This document shows, in pieces, positions 1-10,129 of a stretch of DNA of 64,000 nt (the stretch's first letter is position 1; each line of letters starts with the position of its first letter). The stretch is from NCBI RefSeq assembly GCF_963678635.1, contig NC_087071.1, forward strand, positions 15,935,613-15,999,612, in the 5' to 3' direction. Origin of the DNA: Symsagittifera roscoffensis (Eukaryota; Xenacoelomorpha; Acoela; Convolutidae). The notes beneath the pieces were generated by a model that saw only the letters and a program-made list of their open reading frames with translations, made no database searches and was not told the DNA's origin. The position numbers and the translations under genes are program-made.

Positions 1-39
1 GTTTTGACTGTCTCTATAACTTTCTCGATAAAACAAAAA

Positions 40-800
40 AACTTTCTGTTTTTTTTTCGGCTGTGGTTGTTCCAAAAAACTACTCGAAGGGCTTTCTTGG
101 TCCCTCAGTGAAAACACATCTGGTTTAAATTTATTTTTAAAAATTTGGACCTGAAACTTAAAGTTTTTTGATTCAGGTTTTATACTTTTCGATATCAATA
201 TATTTACTCAGATAGTGAGACAGTTTCTATTGTGCATTCATAAAATTTTTCTTATTTGACAATATTTTTTGGTGTGTTCGATTTGTGTAAATAGTACCGG
301 AAACTCACAAAAAGCTGCCCCAACTAGGTTTCAACTGCGCTCGAACTATGTATCGTTTCTGCTTGACCTGTATTTTGCTATGCTCGAACTATATTTCGAC
401 TTTCTCGACCCATGCTTTGAATTTCTCGATCCTTGTTTTGATTTTTTCGACCCCAATTGGGTATATTTTGATTTTCTCGACCAATAAGCCAGAAAAAAAA
501 TCTCTCGCTTTTTTTGTCGGCTTTGGTTGTTCCAAAAAAAGAATTTTTGGTCCCTCAGTGAAAAAAATGGGGTTCAAGTTTATATTTTTTATTTCGAACC
601 TAAAAACTGAAGTTTTTTATTTTGGTTTTATACTTTTTAGTATCAACAAATTGACTCAGATAGTGAGACATTTTCATGAAGTAATTGTTTCTTTTGTCAA
701 AGGTGCTTTGTTATAGTCGATCTGTGGAAACAGAGACAATTGTTTTTAAATTGGCTTGACCTAGGTTTCGACTGTGCTTCAGCACTTGTAGTGCGGAATA
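40..800. repeat. Diverged ~450-bp direct repeat
   Basis: The stretch 40-235 (poly-T, then GGCTGTGGTTGTTCC, TTGGTCCCTCAGTGAAAA, ACTCAGATAGTGAGACA) recurs in the same order and orientation at 490-680. Between and after the copies lie CTCGA-containing short repeats (330-480, 760-780) resembling the large field at 10-12.9 kb. No gene is visible in 1-1400; it lies within or downstream of the host gene running leftwards. Confidence 0.7.
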
Positions 801-1477
801 ATGCAAACTTTTGCGATACACTTCCAGCATTATTTATAAACTCTTCGAAGCGTGCATGAAGCTAAGGCATGGCTCAATTGGCAATTATCAAACACCCAAA
901 ACTTTACGAAAAAGATGGGCTTTAAAAATATTTTATGAAATATGATTCCGGGGAGTCAAAATTTCGGATTTTCAAAAAAGATGTTTTAGATAAAAATTTG
1001 ATCTCCGAAATTTGACTGATTAAAAAACCACATCAAGAATAAAAAAAACCGCGCTTTCTTCGAAAATTAGAAAAGCAACTTGAGTACAAATGCTGGTCAA
1101 TGGACCCTGTTATAACTCATTCTAATGTAGTTTTTATCGATTGATACAAAAACAAATAGTCAACCAAAAGTACCGGTCGTATAACTCACTTTTTAAAATC
1201 ACTTTCCTGTATGATTCCTTTTTATACCATGTTTTGCCTATCATCAACCTCAAATCTTTGTACCTCAAAAAAGTACCGATTGTTTCCATCATTCATTCTC
1301 ATTGACCTTTTTCTTGAATGTTTTCGCTTCAAACCAAAGATTTATTTTATCCATCGCCCAAAATAGGCAGAAAAATTTAACTTTGTTATATCTTTTTTAA
1401 ATGATTATGTCAACCATGTCTCCGAAGTTCTTGTTCAGCGAACATAATTTGAGTCTCCCTTAAAGTTTTTAGCTTAC

Positions 1478-1777
1478 CTTTTGATTCAAAGTTACAGATG
1501 ACCTCTTCTTTTTCCAATGACATTTCATCGTCGTCGGAGAAGCAGAAAAGTGCTTTAGCGAAATCGATGTCATTTGTTTCGGCTATATAGCATTCTCCCG
1601 TGACTTCGCTCCTTGCAGAATACTTGCAGACTCTTTTAGGTTTTATTTGGACGGGGCTGCAGAAACTGGTTTCCATAGAACTACACGTGGGTGACCAGGT
1701 AGTTAGCTTTGCCGTGTTCTGATCCAGCCATGCAGAGATTTTTTCGTGATCTAGCCCTCCTTCTCTTTTGGTAGGTA
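1478..1777 (-). CDS. TSP1-like repeat protein, exon 6 (partial gene)
   Basis: Internal exon of 300 nt on the minus strand, between a TTTCAG acceptor (intron side 1778-1783) and a GTAAGC donor (intron starting at 1477). Phase 1 at both ends, 99 full codons, no stop. It encodes a tryptophan followed by T-T-W-S-P-T-C and a run of spaced cysteines (C..C, VCKYS, GECYIA, FCFSDDD, VICNF). This is the W-S-x-x-C plus six-cysteine layout of thrombospondin type-1 modules and resembles the exon at 37.0-37.25 kb. The first two bases complete a codon with the phase-1 end of the exon at 14.16-14.25 kb. The gene continues beyond the left edge, since the donor is strong and no stop is reached. An acidic DDDE stretch precedes the last cysteine. 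Splice sites and phases are seen; the TSP1 assignment is inferred from motif spacing. Confidence 0.68.
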
Positions 1778-2900
1778 CTGAAATAGCGTCCGAATTTAAA
1801 CAAAATTAGCATAATAGGATCAGATTTTGATGCAATTGAAATATACTTAGCAGGAGAGCACCAAAATCAATCGGAGTTGAATAATTTTTGAACGAATTTC
1901 GAATCGATGAACGATCTTACATTTGAGACAAATGAATACAAAAAGCATGAATAGACGGTTGATGTGCAGGTAGCGCAAAAAATTCTGACCACAAAATCGT
2001 GCGTATGGTTTTTTGTGTCGTTTTTTGTGCGTAAGGAGGAAAGGAAACAGACGAAAGCTAAGAGAGTTTCTCAACTGAGCATAATAAATTGAAAGTTTGC
2101 TTTTCAAAAAAAAAAATTTCGAGTTTGAAAGCAAAAAAAAAGACTTTTAGCGCTTAAAACAAATTTCTAGTTAACTCGCTCTTAAATATAGAGTTTTTCT
2201 AATGTGCAATCTCGATGACATGCTCGATATTTGATTGCAACAAGTTCGAAATGTGACTCTGCCATTATCGAGGTTTGATTCGACCGAGTTCGATGCATGT
2301 CTCAATCAATTCGAAAATTGATTTGAAACGCTCGAGTAATCATTGGAACCGGCTCGAGACCTGACTAGGCCATCCCCAAAGTATGCTGTATGTTGAGGTA
2401 TAATTCGACGGTGCCTGAGTACAGATTTGATTTGATTTGAGTTTGCTCGAGGTATCACTTGACTGTTTCCCGCCCAAGTTCAGGAGACGAATTAAATTTC
2501 TTCGAGATATGATTAAACAATGCTCAAAACTTTATTTGAATATCTTCTAGTTATGATGTGCGGAGGGATAAAGAGCTCAACTTTACGTTAAAATCTACTA
2601 GAATGGTTACTACAGGCGTAGCTGACACCATATTGGCCTCCTATGGTACCAATCTGGTTGTCTGTTGCTCCTTAAAGTTTATCTAGGTTTTTGAGGAGCT
2701 ATCAGGTACAATGAGTATCAATACTTGAACAGGAATTAATCGTTCCTCGTTCTTTATGTGTTGAACGAACGGGTTTCTTCTATTCGTTTCATGAGATTCT
2801 CTATCTAATTCAATCAAAAGTAAAAAGGTAAAAGACGAAACAAGTGCATATCACTGAATTAAGGAGTCATTTAATGTTAAGTTTTCTACAGTTTTCAAAT
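1778..2900. other. Intronic sequence with degenerate CTCGA-type repeats
   Basis: No exon or transposon protein was recognised. From about 2215 to 2520 there are degenerate units such as TCGAGGTTTGATTCGACC and CTCGAGACCTGACT, belonging to the repeat type that fills 10.1-12.9 kb. The minus-strand open frame at 1847-2134 has no recognisable feature. Confidence 0.55.
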
Positions 2901-2949
2901 TTTGAGTTTACTGCCAAAGTCAATCAACCCCATAGTCGATCAAGGGAGG

Positions 2950-3145
2950 TTATCTTGCAAGATCTTGCAAGATTCTTGCAAAAGAGGGTTATCTTGCAAG
3001 ATCTTGCAAGATGGAGGTTATCTTGCAAGATCTTGCAAGATGGAGGTTATCTTGCAAGATCTTGCAAGATGGAGGTTATCTTGCAAGAATCTTGAAAGAG
3101 GGAGGCTATCTTGCAAGAATCTTGCAAGAATCTTGCAAGATAACC
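2950..3145 (+). repeat. CTTGCAAGAT decamer array
   Basis: A run of TCTTGCAAGA units, itself a palindromic decamer, is organised into ~30-bp higher-order units (GGAGGTTATCTTGCAAGATC then TTGCAAGAT) repeated about five times. The open frames over it on both strands are translations of the repeat. Confidence 0.85.
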
Positions 3146-4067
3146 ATCCCAAAATTTCTGTCAAAAAACACAAAAAAAAATAACAGAAATTAGGTGTAAG
3201 ATCAAAAAAATTGTTTCTAGAACGAGAATCCAAAACTTTTTCGAATTGATCTCAAAAATTTACTTGCATCACTTCAAATAAATGCTTAACAAATAAAATT
3301 AGACAAAAATCATGCGTTAAAAAGTAGTCGCATATTTGTTGTTAATTTATTCAATGAGATTAAAAGTATCAACCAATCAAATCTTTTTAATTTATTCGCA
3401 ATTATTGCGGCTACTGGTTTGCGAAAATTGAAGGATTATTGGCCAAAAAAATTTTTGTGACGAATTGCTCTAATTAGTTCAAACCGGGGATATTTAGTTT
3501 TTTCGACTATCGATTTCTAGTTTTAAAAGTGGAATTTACTTTTTAGATTTCCAGAGAATAAAAACTTTACTTATTGATCCAGTTTTCTCAAGTCGGGTTC
3601 ATGTTATCAAAAAAGCGCCCATCATAAATTGTTCTAGAAATTTAAAGAGCTTAAAGGGCTTCTATTTTTTTCTTTGAGTTTTGAAAGTTGAGATTTTTCA
3701 ACAACGTCAGTGTTTTTTTTTAATGTTTACTTGCGTTCATTACTCCTTTGCAATCTTGTGCTTAATCTTTACCTGTTTTTATTTCTTTAAATTTATGCTC
3801 TCAATTGATGTAAACTGTGTTTTTCCTATTTTGAGAGATTAAGGTATAAGAAGTCGATCAAAACTTGAAGATAGCCGCCTATCACAAAAAAAGTTTAAAA
3901 AAAGAAGCTTTCTGGGGGCAACCGCCTAGCGGGCTGTGTGTATGTATGCGTAGCTAAGATTGCTTCCTTCTTCCACGAACGCTACTTGGTTGTCTTCGCG
4001 TGTAAAGCTGTTTTTGCCCAAAAAAATTGTATCTTTAAAGAGCTTGCAAAAAAAAGTTATCTTTAAA

Positions 4068-4177
4068 GGAGGTTATCTTGCAAGATCTTGCAAGAATCTT
4101 GCAAGATCTTTTAAAGAGATGCATCCTCTTTAAAAGAATCTTGCAAGATTCTTGCAAGATCTTGCAAGATAACCTCC
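4068..4177. repeat. 110-bp near-perfect palindrome
   Basis: Arms of about 52 bp built from GGAGGTTATCTTGCAAGATC-type sequence are inverted about a short centre (ATGCAT). They differ by roughly one inserted base. It forms the inner part of the right end of the inverted-repeat element and would extrude as a long hairpin. Confidence 0.85.
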
Positions 4178-5199
4178 CTTGATCGACAGCTTGTATGGTT
4201 TTCTCATCTGCGCACTCTGCCCCCAAATTTTGAGTATCCAAAAGTTAAGAAAAGGTGGTTTATGTTGATTCCGTCGTTTTGCTACAATCAAAAATATTTT
4301 TTTGTGGTGTCCGTAACCATTTCGACTGGTGGTTGTAGTTGTTTTTCGACTGCAAGAGATTTTCAAGAGTGTTTCATTCTACCTCAAAACTTGTACCTTC
4401 CTAGAACCAATTTTGACCATACCAAGCCATTCCAAACGTTACCATCCGATATTTTCAAATCATCCTTCCATGTTTACAAAATCAAATTGTTCAAAGAAAT
4501 CCTCTAGTGTTAAGTAATGTCTCAAATTATTAGTTGCCAAAAATGATACATTGTTCTGTTTCCTGTCACCAATACTTAACCATTTTTTTCGTATCAGTTG
4601 TTTTTCCCTTGTGCGCACAGTCCAGTAAGCGCACACTTTTTGGCTAAAATTACCCATTGATTGCAGTAATTACTTTTTTTCATGCCCGTTGTACCCAAAA
4701 TTGATTTTAGTTTTATGTCGTGTATATCAATTTGTACCATTAGATTGTAGTTTTCTCTGAAGTGTACCGATTTGCACCATCTCAAAATTTGCAGTTAGGT
4801 ATGCAAATTTTTTAATTCGACCTTTTGAACCACAATGCATACCTCCTTTGATACGTCTCCGAGCTTTTGAGCTTTTTCATCCCTTTACCATGATTACCAA
4901 TGTTTTGCTGCAATATATTTCACCTCTCCCCGTTGTTCCTACCCGTACCGTGTTTTCTCCCATTTTGATTGAATCAATGGTTGCTGTTTTCTGTAGTTTG
5001 GCTCCGTTTTTGGATCGTTTATCGTTTCAAATATTTGATATCGTCTTCGCTTACCATTAAAATTTTTCTTAGACAGTTTCCCTTTATGTTACCGTAGACT
5101 TTTCCCATTCTCTCTTTTGTTTGTCATCTTCATTCCTAATTTACTAGGATATTCAATATACCATTTTTTCTGTGGTTTTATGTCTCTCCTTGATGGGAT

Positions 5200-6260
5200 T
5201 GAGTTGACCACCGGTTTGATAAAGTCCTTTCATCTATTTTAACTAAACAAGATCTTGCAATACCATCTTTGTATACCTCAATTACCCTACCTACTGGCCA
5301 AAATCCCGTAAGTGTGATTGTTTCCAATCCTCAATCTCAATAAAATCAATTGTGTTTGTCCATATGTAAGGTCTTCACAATATTGGCAAAAGTTCCTTGA
5401 TAAGTCGAGACCAAGACTAATGCTTTTTTGCTTCAATTTCTGTCCATAGTTTTTTAAAGAAATTTTCTTGTTTTGAATGCTCATGTCATTGATTGTTACT
5501 GTGGTCTTACCTGTGAGAAATTGACTTGGTATAGAACGTTCATTTTTTTCAATGTCATAACTAACTGATACCAATTAGTGGTCCAGTGTTCAATTATGAT
5601 TCTTTCTGACACACAACCGCCGTGAAGCTGTCCTTATGTAGTATCTTTAGTAATCCTGTATTATGTAGTAATCCTGTATTTTGACAGTCAAAAGCGTACT
5701 TGTTTCCAGTTTTTGTTTGCTGTTCTGACAAAATTGAGAGCGTTGTCACTGTAAACTTTAGTAGGTAGCCCATGCCGACTAAAACAACTATGGAGTGCAA
5801 ATACCAGGTCTCACCCAGCATGTTTGATGTGACATCAATGTGTACAATTCTGAACGTTAGACGAGTGTTCAGGCAACAATATATCTGACAAAACTCATTG
5901 ATGTTTGTGTAGAGGCTGAAAAATTCAACCCTGTTTCCTGAAAAGCCACCAGTTTTTTTTGCCGTAAGTTTTATGTCAGCCAAAACTGTCACCCAAAACT
6001 GTCTATTAAACTGACTGTGACAACGACCATCGTAATACTTTCAACTACAGTTCCACATGTAAGGGCCCAATGGTTTTTCTGAACAGAACATCTTACTTGT
6101 TCTCTTTTGACATGACCATTGTGCAGACGAAATATTTTGTTTGCATCCAGAGAAAGCGAGAAAGCTGTCAAATGACTTTCAGCGCAAGTGGAGCATTTTT
6201 TCCTGGTAAAACATAGATTTTTGGTGAAAGCTTTTTCCTCTGAAAATTCGAACAAAAAAA
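5200..6260 (-). pseudogene. BEL/Pao integrase remnant
   Basis: The frame at 5992-5594 contains a Y-x-C-L-N-T-R stretch followed by V-H-I-D-V-T, matching the BEL/Pao integrase core strand (LFTCL.TR..H.E). A frameshift near 5800 moves to a frame reading F-S-R-H-G-L-P-T-K-V-Y-S-D-N-A, which is the second catalytic Asp region (R.G.P..I.SDN). The C-terminal block W-P-V-G-R-V-I-E-V-Y-K-D-G (about 5310-5250) matches the W.LGRV..V segment that ends BEL/Pao polyproteins. Several stops and frame changes make it non-functional. Confidence 0.75.
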
Positions 6261-6599
6261 TCCGCTTGCTTTATTAACTTTGCTCGTGTTGTATTTTTGA
6301 TAGTCGCAGTTGAGCAATTTGTAGGCTAGACCCCCCGGAGTCGTAGCCTTTAACTTAATCTGCTGGTATCATTCAGTCGTGGAATCAGTTTGATGATACC
6401 TTTATGAAGATGGTTGCAGCTTCCAACAAGAGAGTAAGTTTTGTCACCAATTTAACTTCAGTGCCCTTTCTTTTTCATGAGTAAATCTGGATTGCTGATC
6501 CACGTTGAATATGAAAACATTTTCTCGCGAATATTCCTCTTAGTCCATGGTCTGCTTGTCGATATGATGTGAATCACTAGGATGAAATGACTCTAGAGC

Positions 6600-7780
6600 T
6601 TTTCCAATCCTTTTTTTCAGTAAACATTTTCTGTTTTTCTCAAGAATTGGGAATCCAGGAAAGAGTTATAGTACTGTCTGTCCATATGAAATATTGTGAT
6701 ATGTTTATTTTGAAATTAGCGGAGTAGTGTTGCTCGTAGCCTGGCTGACTGTAATGCCCCTTGTAGTTCAAAGCAAGGTATTGATATTTGGTCGTAATGG
6801 GGCTAATATTCTCGTGTTTTGCCTACAAAGAAGTTTTCAGTTATGTTTTTGCCATATATAATTCTGATGTACGATAGTACCGATCTTTGACGCAATCATC
6901 TTTGACGCGATCTCCATATTTTTTGTAGAAGTAATTTAGCTTTAAAAGGTCTGGCGAAATGAGTCTAATGGGATCTTAAAACCTAGAGATATCTGAAAAA
7001 ATTTTCCTCTGCATCCACATATTTTTGTTGAATTGAATTTCCGTTTTTTGAGTGAGATAAATTGCGTTACAGGCCAGGTTTCGATGGTTGTCTAAGACAC
7101 GATGACTTATACTGCCGTCAAACGTTTCTGTTAGGTGTTTGACGTGAAGGTCTTTTGAGAACCTCTCACAAAAGCTGTGGTTGTTGCTGCACCATATTGT
7201 CAAGCATCCTTTGCTCATGATTTTTAATAGCTGTGTTGTCTGGTTAACTGCTTCGTCAACAATTTTCAGCCTCAGGAGTGGGTTGTTGAATGAAAAAGTT
7301 TTCTCCTACTTCTTAAAGTTTTGTTTGAACCGCAATTTTATATCGCAGTCTATTTTACTGCAAAATTAGCGCAAGCAGCAGGTGAATCTCAAGCTCCAAA
7401 ACAGTCGTTAATATTCGTAATCGTCAGTAAGTGCTGAGCCAAACAAAAATATAGAAATTTCAAGCCGGATGGTTTAACGCTCACTTTTATGTCCAACCGT
7501 ATAGCCACTGCTGAAACGCGGAAAAAAAACGATCCGTAGCATATCAGCTGGCAGATCTGGTCCCGCTAGCAGCTTTTTGTTTAATCAAAGGCCTCGGAAT
7601 GCTACTTTAACTTTACTACTGCTTGTGATATTATCAGTTTTGTTTGGATTCACAGGTACTTCATATGGTATATACTGTTCGGTATCGAATTCTTCATTCT
7701 TCGGTACCCTTCGTAAATAGCCTTTTTCTAGATCACTTTGTTTTCTATTGTCGTTATTGCTATATCTTTTCTGCTTCTTG
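6600..7780 (-). pseudogene. BEL/Pao reverse transcriptase and RNase H remnant
   Basis: Around 7690-7540 the minus strand reads Y-I-P-Y-E-V-P-V, then K-V-K-V-A-F-R-G and L-N-K-K-L-L-A-G-P-D-L-P. These correspond to the YLPHH.V, LRVVFDAS and LND.L..GP.L motifs at the start of BEL/Pao reverse transcriptase. At 7218-6976 the frame ends R-K-I-F-S-D-I-S-R-F, stop, then D-P-I-R-L-I-S-P, as in the post-catalytic R..DPLGL.SP block. At 6683-6660 W-T-D-S-T-I-T-L-S-W-I matches the family's WTDS..VL.W RNase H motif. The catalytic YVDD was not located with confidence. Confidence 0.72.
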
Positions 7781-8976
7781 TGAAGTCGTACTCAAAGATG
7801 TCGTAGGTATTAGTTCTTTTTTTGGTAAGCTCAATTCCCTATCTTATAGAAATCACATCTGGTAACTACCATCTGGTAGTCGACGGCAGAATTCGCGTAG
7901 ATATTCGTTTGACTACCAATGGTTGAGGCTTCTCTTTGTATACTGACAGTAATTTCACTCTCCAGCAATTAGCTACTTCGACGAAGACGATGTTGTAGCG
8001 GTCCAGACATGTCCTAACAAACATTTTGACACGTTTTATTGAAACATTGTCTTCTGTAGTACTTTCATGAGTTAATAGAAATCCCAGCCAAGTTTGAACT
8101 TAACAGCGTTTGGCGTGTACGCAGGCCCAAGTTTTAGTTTAAGTGGAGAGATCAATATGAAAATGCGTTGTCAAATAAGTATTGTTACGTACTCGATAAA
8201 TAGTTTTGAAATAGTAACTTATTTTTGGTTGTTTGTATTGTTTCAATTTTTTTGGCTGGATGCTGTTGAAGTGTTGGTGAGACATTTAATCCAAAACAAT
8301 CGTTTTTGCTGTCAAAACTATCGTCTCAGCATACGCTTGATACCTGTTTAGCTGTTATAACAAAGTTTGACATCTTAGCCAGTGGCCGCATGAAAAAAAG
8401 TTTGTTTTGGTCCAAATTTTTGAGCATCATTTTGTTTGCCGTTCCACTCAAAAACAGTGTCAAACTGCTTCAAGGATCCAAAAAGACATAGACACTGACT
8501 TTGCGTCCCTAATTTTGAAGAGTCATTGGTAATATTTGAAGTAGAAAAACCAAGGCCTCCATTTTGTTTTTGTTAGGTTTTGGATTTTATTGTTGATTCT
8601 CAAGGCTACTGAGGAGCATATTTTTGTTGTGCTGATAATTGTTGCTTTGAAATGCTGTTTTCCGCAGTGCTAAGAGGTTGACTATTTGAAGAAGTGAACG
8701 ATGTCGCATGTTGCATCCCGCTGAGCGACAATTGAACTATCACAGACACTCACGCGATCTGTGCTACCGACTTCAAACAGTTGATGCACTGCCTACCAGC
8801 AATGATCAGGTGTCTTGGAGCTGAGTTGTGGGTAGTACATTAGAGCTTGATGTTTGTCGTTGAAGAAGCAAAAACTTCTGTCGTTGGCATCACTTCTAAT
8901 GGAGCTCGATACATTCATCGATCCATATCTGTTGCCAGCCTGAAAGCGTTCTCGCTTCAGTTGGTCGTTAATTCGC

Positions 8977-9430
8977 TTACTGCCCTACTTGATCCGGTTT
9001 CATTGTCATAAGGGAGGATTTTTCATGGGATTCTGTCAGAGTGCGTATCCACTTGTTGAAAATCTTTTGAGATGGATGATCATGGTCCCGTTGGACAACG
9101 ATTTGGTTCAATTTCACGTGCTCGTTGTCCGGCAATTTTTCAGTAGCATATTTTAACATAAGTGTCAATTGGATATCGGTGAAGAATTACAGTTCTTCAA
9201 GTGCGCAAGTCAGGGCTGTAAAATGTTCAGCGTACCCTTTCAATTTTTTGGATTTGCTGAGACAAACCTGGCAACCGGGAGTCTGTTGATGAATCGGTGT
9301 CGGACGGCCAAAACGTCGTCGTAACTCTCCAACTGCATCTACAATTCCAGCTTTAGTTTTTTCCTGAATAATTGTGGAAGGTGCGAATTTGTTTGAACGT
9401 TGCTGATTGTTGTCTCTACGAGACAATTGA
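8977..9430 (-). pseudogene. BEL/Pao Gag (DUF1759-like) remnant
   Basis: Two frames separated by one stop (9426-9187, 9168-8977) read E-L-R-R-R-F-G-R-P-T-P-I, later F-T-A-L-T-C-A-L-E-E-L, then E-K-L-P-D and F-N-K-W-I. This is the order seen in the DUF1759 capsid-like region of BEL/Pao Gag (L..RFG.P, L..L...L, KLP, ..W). The acidic frame at 9916-9650 just upstream may be the Gag N-terminus. Confidence 0.65.
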
Positions 9431-10129
9431 ATTGACTATATCATTTTGACCATATCATTGAATCTCCATTTTGAGTTGATTCTCCATGTCGTTGAATCTC
9501 CATTTTTACTGTTCAACCATGTTAAGTTTTTGCCGGTGAATCATAGATAGGAAAAGGCCCGAAGTTGCCGATGATTGCATTGAATTCTGATGACATCTGG
9601 TTTATGCCAAATTGACTAAAGACTCCGTTGTCTGCGATGCTTTTTGTGCTTAGTCTTTGGTCATTTCTTCATCGAGTCTAATAGCTGAGTTCTCATTTGT
9701 TGTATCCAAAACACCTTCTTCTTCGTCAGACGATTGTTGCCTTGTGTTTTTTTGGTGCCTGTAAAGTTGGATTGGAGTGTTTTGTGAAGTCGTCGTCCAG
9801 AAACATGTGAGCATTGCCTGACCCACTGCTGCTTGTTTGCCTCGTTGACGGAGTACTTGCTTCCATTCTTTCCCTATCCGTTGTTGTTTTCCTGTTTTGC
9901 TGTTTTGCTCTTTCAATCTAGAGTTCAGCGCCTTTTTCAGTTTTGTTTTTTTCTAAATGACCTTTTTTGTTACCTTTTCTCATTCAGTTTCCTAAATAGC
10001 CTTCAGTTTCATAATTGACCTTTTGTGGTTTCCCCTTTCCTCATTAGTCTACATTCAGCTCCTTCTTCAGTTTCCTAAATGACCTTTTGACGATGAATTC
10101 GGCCGAAAAGTCCATTTCAATTGTTGCTA

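Larger units (their letters stand above)
2935..4187. mobile_element. 1.25-kb element with 38-bp terminal inverted repeats
   Basis: The ends are perfect inverted repeats of 38 bp (2935-2972 and 4150-4187) beginning GTCGATCAAGGGAGG and running into CTTGCAAGATCTTGCAAGA. Subterminal CTTGCAAGAT arrays follow at both ends. The interior (about 3200-4060) has no coding capacity, so it resembles a non-autonomous DNA transposon (MITE). A clean target-site duplication was not seen, so superfamily is unassigned. It lies in the last intron seen of the TSP1-like gene. Confidence 0.65.
4300..9950 (-). mobile_element. Decayed BEL/Pao LTR retrotransposon
   Basis: Minus-strand fragments occur in BEL/Pao order: acidic Gag-like sequence (9916-9650), Gag DUF1759-like (9426-8977), reverse transcriptase (about 7760-6900), RNase H (about 6690-6660) and integrase (about 6260-5200). 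Frameshifts and stops interrupt every domain. No LTR pair was recognised. It sits in an intron of the TSP1-like gene in the same orientation. Assignment rests on domain order and motifs listed under the sub-features. Confidence 0.72.
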
